Assembly: GCA_036518215.1 (NCBI GenBank)
Contig: DATDNP010000016.1
Coordinates: forward strand, 1-9,679
Direction of reading: 5' to 3'
Length of the DNA: 9,679 bases
Origin: CF-39 sp036518215
GTDB taxonomy: Bacteria; Chloroflexota; Limnocylindria; P2-11E
Below the pieces are notes generated by a model. It saw only the letters and a list, made by a program, of their open reading frames with translations. It searched no databases and was not told the DNA's origin. Below are positions 5,582-9,679 of the stretch, one piece after another. The position numbers and the translations under genes were made by a program. Position 1 is the first letter of the stretch. Every line of letters starts with the position of its first letter.

Positions 5582-7612
5582 TCAACCGCTGTCCGCGACC
5601 ACGACATACAGGACGTCACGCGTCGCCGCACCGCTGTCGCTGAACCACTGCAGACCTTCCTGGACGAGGTCGAGACGCAGCGTGCGCACGGCCGTCCCTT
5701 CGGGCGGGATGACCGGCAGATCGATGGTGACCGTCTCGCCAGGTGCGACGTCGTTAGGTAGGTCGGCACGCACGCCGTTCCACTCGGTGAGCACGCCGTT
5801 CGCGAGCCAGTGATATGAGAGTCGGACCGGGTTCGCTCCGCCCGCGCTCCAGGTGCGGGTGCCGGTGTTGCGCAGCGTGACGACGAGCGGCACCGCGTGT
5901 CCGCCGGGCGTCCAGACGTAGAGCGTGAGTGGGTAGTACGTCGCGGCGTAGCCGCTCGCGACGATGACGACGACGTCGCCGGGCGACACGCCGTGCCCCG
6001 AGAAGTAGCCATCCCCCTCCTGCATGAGGTCGACGCGCAGGAGATACGACCCACGGACGGGGGGCGCGACCACGTTCATGTCGACCGTCACGGTCATGCC
6101 GGACGGCACGTCGCGCGGCAGCGCGGTGCGGACTCCGTCGCTGACGACGGTCATGCCCGTCGCATCGACCCAGTGATACGAGAGCTCGACCGCAGCCGCG
6201 CCGGACGCCGGCCACGTCGTGCGTGAGGTGTTCGTGAGCGCGACCTTCGCGACGAACGACGCGCCCGCGGTGACCGAACGCGGCACGAAGCTCGTGTCAT
6301 AGCTCGCGCTCGTGACCGACTCGGTGACCGCGACGGCGTGCGCGAGGTCGAGCCTTCCGGCACCGTATGCGGGGTCGCGTCCCGGCGCGCCGAGATCGAC
6401 GGCCGACGATCTGAGCCGCTCCGCGACCTGCGTCGCGGAGAGCGTGGGATCGACGCCGAGGAGCATCGCGGCCGCGCCACTCACGAAGGGCGTCGCTTGC
6501 GACGTTCCCGAGAACACGGCGTAGTTCATCGGCGCGCCGCGACGCGACTGATAGGTCGGGTAATGCGGTGTCGTACTGAGGATGCGAACGCCCGGCGCGG
6601 TGAGCGCGACCTGAGCGCCCTGCGTCGAGAAGGATGCGATCGAGTCATCCGACGACGTCGCGCCGACGCCGAGCACGCCGGGAGACGCACCGGGGTACTC
6701 GGGAAGGTCAGCGGTGTAGAAGCAGCGCGACGCCTCACCGCCCGCGCTGCCGCAGTTGCCGACCGCCGCGACGATGAGGACGTCGCGATCGACCGCGTAC
6801 TGGACGGCTGCCTCGAGGATCGTGCTGTCGCTCGACGCGCCGAGCGAGATGTTGATGATCCGCGCGCCGTGGTCGACCGCGTACACGATCGACTCGGCGA
6901 TGTCCGAGACCGAGCCGCTCCCCGTACAGTCGAGCGCCTTGATCGGAAGGATCCGCGCGTTCGGTGCGACACCCGCGATACCGATCGCGTTGTTCGCATC
7001 CGCGGCGATGATCCCTGCGACGTGCGTGCCGTGCGAGTTGTCGTCGGTACCGACCTCGTCCGCGTTGCAGCCCACGCTCTGCGCGCTGAGGATCGTCACG
7101 CCGCGCTGCACGACACCCGCGAGATCGGGATGGCCCGCGTCGACGCCGGTGTCGATCACGGCGACCACGACCGGCGCGAGCGTCTCGACGAGATCTCGTG
7201 CGCGCTCGAGTCCGATCTTCCGGTCGCCCCACTGACCCAGGCCGACGTAGGGGTCGGTGCTCCAGTACGGGTCGTTCGGGGTCCAGTCGACGTGGACCCG
7301 CGCGTCGCGCTCGACCGAGCCGACCCTCGGTTGCGCTGCGAGCAGGCTCAGGACGCTGGACGGATCGGCGGAGCCTTCGACCGTGATCGCGACGCGCGTC
7401 ACGCGGAGCGGCGCGATCTCGCCCTCGATCCGTCCGCCGACGGCCCGCGCGATCGCCGCGCGTTCTATCGCGCTCGTGCCCGGTGTGAAGTGGACGAGGA
7501 GGTGGATCGTCTTCGGCTGCGAGACCGCTGCCTGCGCGGCGGGCGCCTGGAACGCGAGGAGCATGAGGACGAGCAAGCCGGTGCCCAGGCGGCGAGCGAC
7601 CCTTCCTTCCAC
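5582..7612 (-). CDS. Secreted subtilisin-family (S8) serine protease with two C-terminal Ig-like domains
   Basis: The protein has 676 residues from a GTG start. Residues 1-29 are a signal peptide (hydrophobic LLVLMLLAF; possible cleavage after AQA at 28). Residues about 33-105 look like an inhibitory/folding propeptide (LLVHFTPGTSAIERAAIARA, then GSVERD). The catalytic domain spans about 115-430 and has the full S8 triad: Asp154 in VAVIDTGVDAGHPDL, His194 in NSHGTHVAG and Ser371 in SGTSQATPFVSGAAAML. The oxyanion Asn286 lies in AAVGNCG. Cys182, Cys229, Cys287 and Cys297 could form disulfides. Residues 437-672 are two tandem Trp-containing Ig-like domains. It should act outside the membrane on proteins. 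It starts 30 nt after mreC with no terminator seen between, so it is probably cotranscribed with mreBC. No clear Shine-Dalgarno sequence precedes the GTG. Its stop lies 3 nt from the convergent ligase gene. The substrate is unknown; the big surface protein nearby is a candidate by location only. Confidence 0.93.
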   Translation of the reverse strand: MEGRVARRLGTGLLVLMLLAFQAPAAQAAVSQPKTIHLLVHFTPGTSAIERAAIARAVGGRIEGEIAPLRVTRVAITVEGSADPSSVLSLLAAQPRVGSVERDARVHVDWTPNDPYWSTDPYVGLGQWGDRKIGLERARDLVETLAPVVVAVIDTGVDAGHPDLAGVVQRGVTILSAQSVGCNADEVGTDDNSHGTHVAGIIAADANNAIGIAGVAPNARILPIKALDCTGSGSVSDIAESIVYAVDHGARIINISLGASSDSTILEAAVQYAVDRDVLIVAAVGNCGSAGGEASRCFYTADLPEYPGASPGVLGVGATSSDDSIASFSTQGAQVALTAPGVRILSTTPHYPTYQSRRGAPMNYAVFSGTSQATPFVSGAAAMLLGVDPTLSATQVAERLRSSAVDLGAPGRDPAYGAGRLDLAHAVAVTESVTSASYDTSFVPRSVTAGASFVAKVALTNTSRTTWPASGAAAVELSYHWVDATGMTVVSDGVRTALPRDVPSGMTVTVDMNVVAPPVRGSYLLRVDLMQEGDGYFSGHGVSPGDVVVIVASGYAATYYPLTLYVWTPGGHAVPLVVTLRNTGTRTWSAGGANPVRLSYHWLANGVLTEWNGVRADLPNDVAPGETVTIDLPVIPPEGTAVRTLRLDLVQEGLQWFSDSGAATRDVLYVVVADSG
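5597..6304 (-). repeat. Internal duplication of an Ig-like domain at the subtilase C-terminus
   Basis: Residues about 437-551 and 553-672 of the protease align throughout: LTNTSRTTW with LRNTGTRTW, ELSYHWVDATG with RLSYHWLANG, DGVRTALPRDVPSGMTVTVD with NGVRADLPNDVAPGETVTID, and LLRVDLMQEGDGYFS with LRLDLVQEGLQWFS. The conserved Trp after an N-T-(S/G)-x-x-T-W motif recalls the NBR1-like (FW) Ig fold known from bacterial extracellular proteins. The pair probably serves as a binding or spacer module that positions the protease on the cell surface or on its substrate. Confidence 0.7.
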
Positions 7613-7642
7613 AACACGATTATTCGGGAAGGGAGCGGGAAG

Positions 7643-8485
7643 TTATGGGGCCGTTCGGACCACGAGGACGTTCTCGAGCTTCCGGAGGTCGACGGCCGGC
7701 GCGATGATCGCGCGTTGATACGCCGCCGCTTCGGCGTTCTGGACCTGCAGGACTTTCCCGACGACGAGACCCTTCGGGTAGAGCGAGCGGACCTGGTCCC
7801 CGAGACCGAGCCCCGCGGTGACGACGACGTCGCCGACCTTCACCGCCTCGGTCTGGAGGAGCCAGTCCATGATGAGCGAGTCCCCGTACTGCCCGCGCAC
7901 GATGCCGGTCGCGCGCGATCCCTCGACGAGCGCCGAGAAATTCGACGACGGATCGGTGATGAGGAGCACCTTGCTGTAGTTCGGACCGGCCTCCGAGACG
8001 CGGCCGACGACGCCCTGATCGGAGACGACGACGTCGTCGACCTTCACGCCGTCGGCCGTGCCGGCACCGAGCACGATGCCGAGGAGGATGTTGCTCGGGT
8101 CACGCGCGATCACGGGAGCCTGCACCGTCTGGTACGGGAGCGTCTTCGCGACGTCGTTCAGCTTCGCGGCCTGCTGCGCAGCGACCGTCGCCTCGCGCAG
8201 CTGCACGTTCTCGAGCGTGAGCCGATCGACCTCACCGCGGAGATCCGCGTTGTCCTGACGGAGCCGCTCGATCTCGGTGATCGCCTGGAAGAAGCGGCTG
8301 CCCGTGACACCCGCGTCCGCGAGCACGCGCTGCACGGGGACGAGGAGCTGTGTCCCTACGGTCGCGAGCGACCGGATCGGATCGCTGTTACGCGCGACGA
8401 GGAGGAGCGTCGAGATCGCGAAGAGGATCGCGAACGACCGGACGAGGCCGTTCTGCGCGCGCCGCGTGCGACCGAAGCTCGCCAC
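7643..8485 (-). CDS. mreC: Rod shape-determining protein MreC
   Basis: MreC has 280 residues, close to the usual length. It is a bitopic membrane protein that links cytoplasmic MreB to the extracytoplasmic wall-synthesis enzymes (PBP2/RodA) during elongation. Visible features are a basic N-terminus (MASFGRTRRAQ), one membrane segment at about 16-31 (FAILFAISTLLLVA), a coiled coil at about 65-110 with regular Leu/Val heptads (EIERLRQDNADLRGEVDRLT), and the beta-rich core at about 118-280. The core carries the typical VIARDPSN (125-132), GVVGRVSEAG (158-167), LLITDPSS (174-181) and YPKGLVVGKV (236-245) stretches. The GTG start at 8485 is chosen because AGGAG stands 9 nt upstream. It follows mreB by 12 nt, so the two are surely cotranscribed. 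No mreD follows; a subtilase does. Confidence 0.95.
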   Translation of the reverse strand: MASFGRTRRAQNGLVRSFAILFAISTLLLVARNSDPIRSLATVGTQLLVPVQRVLADAGVTGSRFFQAITEIERLRQDNADLRGEVDRLTLENVQLREATVAAQQAAKLNDVAKTLPYQTVQAPVIARDPSNILLGIVLGAGTADGVKVDDVVVSDQGVVGRVSEAGPNYSKVLLITDPSSNFSALVEGSRATGIVRGQYGDSLIMDWLLQTEAVKVGDVVVTAGLGLGDQVRSLYPKGLVVGKVLQVQNAEAAAYQRAIIAPAVDLRKLENVLVVRTAP

Positions 8486-8494
8486 GATGCGCTT

Positions 8495-8499
8495 CTCCT
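8495..8499 (-). promoter_or_regulatory. Ribosome binding site of mreC, overlapping the mreB stop
   Basis: The minus strand reads TAGGAGAAGCGCATCGTG. The TAG is the mreB stop (8500-8498), AGGAG (8499-8495) is the Shine-Dalgarno sequence, and GTG at 8485 begins mreC 9 nt later. The overlap of stop codon and ribosome binding site indicates tight coupling of MreB and MreC synthesis. Confidence 0.75.
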
Positions 8500-9547
8500 A
8501 TCGCGGCACGGCCGCGTACGTCTCCACCACCAAGCTGCGGTCGTAGTGCTCGAGGTCCTCGAGGATCTTCCCGCATCCGCGGACGACGCAGGTGAGCGGA
8601 TCCTCCGCGACGTGGACGGCCATCTGCGTCGCCTCCGACACGCGCGTGTCGAGGCCGCGCAGGAGCGCGCCACCGCCGGCGAGGTAGATGCCCTGATCCA
8701 TGACGTCGGCGACGAGCTCCGGCGGCGTCTCTTCGATCGTGATCTTGATCGCGTCCACGATCTGCTCGACCGACGGTTCGATCGCCTCGCGGATCTGCGC
8801 GCTCGTCACCTCGATCGATCGCGGGAGACCGGTGAGGAGGTCGCGTCCGCGGAAGAACGTCGAGACCTCTTCGTCGAGCGGATACGCGGAGCCGATCGCG
8901 ATCTTGATGTCCTCGGCAGTGCGCTCGCCCATGAGCAGATTGAATTCACGTCGTGCGTACGCGACGATGTCGGCGTCCATCTCGTCGCCACCGATGCGGA
9001 TCGATCGCGACACGACGATGCCGCCGAGCGATGTGACCGCGACCTCGGTCGTGCCTCCGCCGATGTCGACGATCATCGAGCCCGATGGCTCGTTCACCGG
9101 AAGACCGGCGCCGATCGCCGCGGCCATCGGCTCTTCCACCAGACGCGCCCATCGGGCGCCGGCGGACACGGCCGCGTCCTGCACGGCGCGCTTCTCGACC
9201 TCGGTGACGCCGGACGGGATGCCGACGACGACACGAGGACGCGGGAACAGCAGCGCGCGGTCGTGCACCTTGTCGATGTAGTGCTTGAGCATCAGCTCCG
9301 TCATGTCGAAGTCGCTGATGACGCCGTCCTTCAGGGGACGCACGGCGGCGATCGACGACGGAGTGCGTCCGACCATGCGCTTCGCCTCAGCGCCGATCGC
9401 GAGAGGCGCGCCGGTGCGCAGGTCCTTCGCGACGACCGAGGGCTCGGCGATCACGATCCCGCGGCCGCGCACCCACACGAGCGTGTTGGCGGTGCCGAGG
9501 TCGATGCCGATATCACGGGAGAAGAGGCCGAAGAGGCCATCGAGCAA
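8498..9547 (-). CDS. mreB: Rod shape-determining protein MreB (bacterial actin)
   Basis: MreB is a cytoplasmic actin-like ATPase that forms membrane-bound filaments and directs lateral wall synthesis with MreC. From TTG 9547 the protein has 349 residues, the normal family length. Its first residues, LLDGLFGLFSRDIG, give the short membrane-binding N-terminus that precedes the actin fold. Motifs in this numbering are phosphate-1 IDLGTANT (15-22), LVEEPMAAAIGAGLPV (136-151), phosphate-2 VDIGGGTTE (160-168) and adenosine-site LAGGGALL (289-296). The frame is open upstream to TTG 9655, which would add 36 Arg/Ala-rich residues (SFGRRATAARKGRN) not usual in MreB, and an in-frame GTG lies between. 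I prefer 9547 on length and on a purine-rich AGGAAGGG upstream. No gene is seen in the last 132 nt (9548-9679); mreB may be the first gene of its operon, but no convincing promoter was found there. Confidence 0.95.
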   Translation of the reverse strand: MLDGLFGLFSRDIGIDLGTANTLVWVRGRGIVIAEPSVVAKDLRTGAPLAIGAEAKRMVGRTPSSIAAVRPLKDGVISDFDMTELMLKHYIDKVHDRALLFPRPRVVVGIPSGVTEVEKRAVQDAAVSAGARWARLVEEPMAAAIGAGLPVNEPSGSMIVDIGGGTTEVAVTSLGGIVVSRSIRIGGDEMDADIVAYARREFNLLMGERTAEDIKIAIGSAYPLDEEVSTFFRGRDLLTGLPRSIEVTSAQIREAIEPSVEQIVDAIKITIEETPPELVADVMDQGIYLAGGGALLRGLDTRVSEATQMAVHVAEDPLTCVVRGCGKILEDLEHYDRSLVVETYAAVPR

Positions 9548-9560
9548 GCCGGTGTTTCTT

Positions 9561-9568
9561 CCCTTCCT
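9561..9568 (-). promoter_or_regulatory. Candidate ribosome binding site of mreB
   Basis: AGGAAGGG on the minus strand lies 13 nt before the proposed TTG start at 9547. The purine run continues as AAGAAA, so the effective spacing could be shorter. The spacing is longer than ideal, but it is the best Shine-Dalgarno match near any of the candidate mreB starts and favours the 349-residue form. Confidence 0.4.
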
Positions 9569-9679
9569 CGCTGCGGTCGCGCGTCGTCCGAAGGATAACG
9601 GCGCATCGGGCCGGTACGCGCGCTCGATCGATGCTCCACTCACCTTGTCTGGCAACGGGGCGAGCGTCCTGGCGTTACC

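Noticed and set aside
7613..7642. Possible terminator or promoter between mreC and the protease
   Set aside because: The 30 nt show no hairpin with a T-run and no -35/-10 pair.
6338..9598. Plus-strand open frame of 1086 codons opposite mreB, mreC and the protease
   Set aside because: It is Arg/Asp/Glu-rich with no recognisable motif. It is the antisense of three genes with intact family motifs; high GC keeps such frames open.
9623..9655. TTGCCA as a -35 box for mreB
   Set aside because: At 17 nt spacing the next hexamer is ATCGAT, a poor -10 match, so the pair is not better than chance.

Overview
The window is high-GC bacterial chromosome. It holds five protein-coding genes that together concern cell shape and the cell surface. 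I found no tRNA, rRNA, insertion sequence, phage gene or CRISPR array. The base composition, the mreB-mreC pair, the subtilase with duplicated Ig-like tail, the O-antigen-ligase-like protein with a TPR tail and a large Pro/Ser/Thr-rich surface protein would suit an uncultured Chloroflexota-like lineage or another high-GC environmental group. That taxonomic guess is weak and rests on gene style only.

Layout from the right edge leftwards. On the minus strand, mreB (9547 to 8498) is followed 12 nt later by mreC (8485 to 7643). The mreC ribosome binding site overlaps the mreB stop codon. Thirty nucleotides further on comes a secreted subtilisin-family (S8) protease (7612 to 5582), in the place where mreD usually lies. 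These three look like one transcription unit. On the plus strand, a polytopic O-antigen ligase/polymerase-like protein with a C-terminal TPR domain (3464 to 5578) converges on the protease gene, with only 3 nt between the two stop codons.

The left third (1 to 3257) is a single open reading frame on the minus strand. It has no stop codon down to the window edge (1085 codons visible). It is the start of a large secreted surface protein: signal peptide, a small N-terminal domain resembling a protease propeptide, about 280 residues of Pro/Ser/Thr-rich stalk containing nine copies of a 12-residue repeat, one bacterial Ig-like domain, and then haemagglutinin/RTX-like beta repeats that run off the left edge. 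A good sigma70-type promoter (TTGACA, 17 nt, CGTAAT) lies just upstream of it, in the divergent gap shared with the ligase gene. All conspicuous plus-strand open frames in the left third and opposite mreBC/protease are antisense shadows caused by high GC.

A speculative reading of the whole is a surface-assembly neighbourhood. The Ser/Thr/Pro-rich surface protein could be a substrate, the ligase-like enzyme could transfer glycan to it or build a surface glycan, the secreted subtilase could process or release it, and MreBC would scaffold wall growth.
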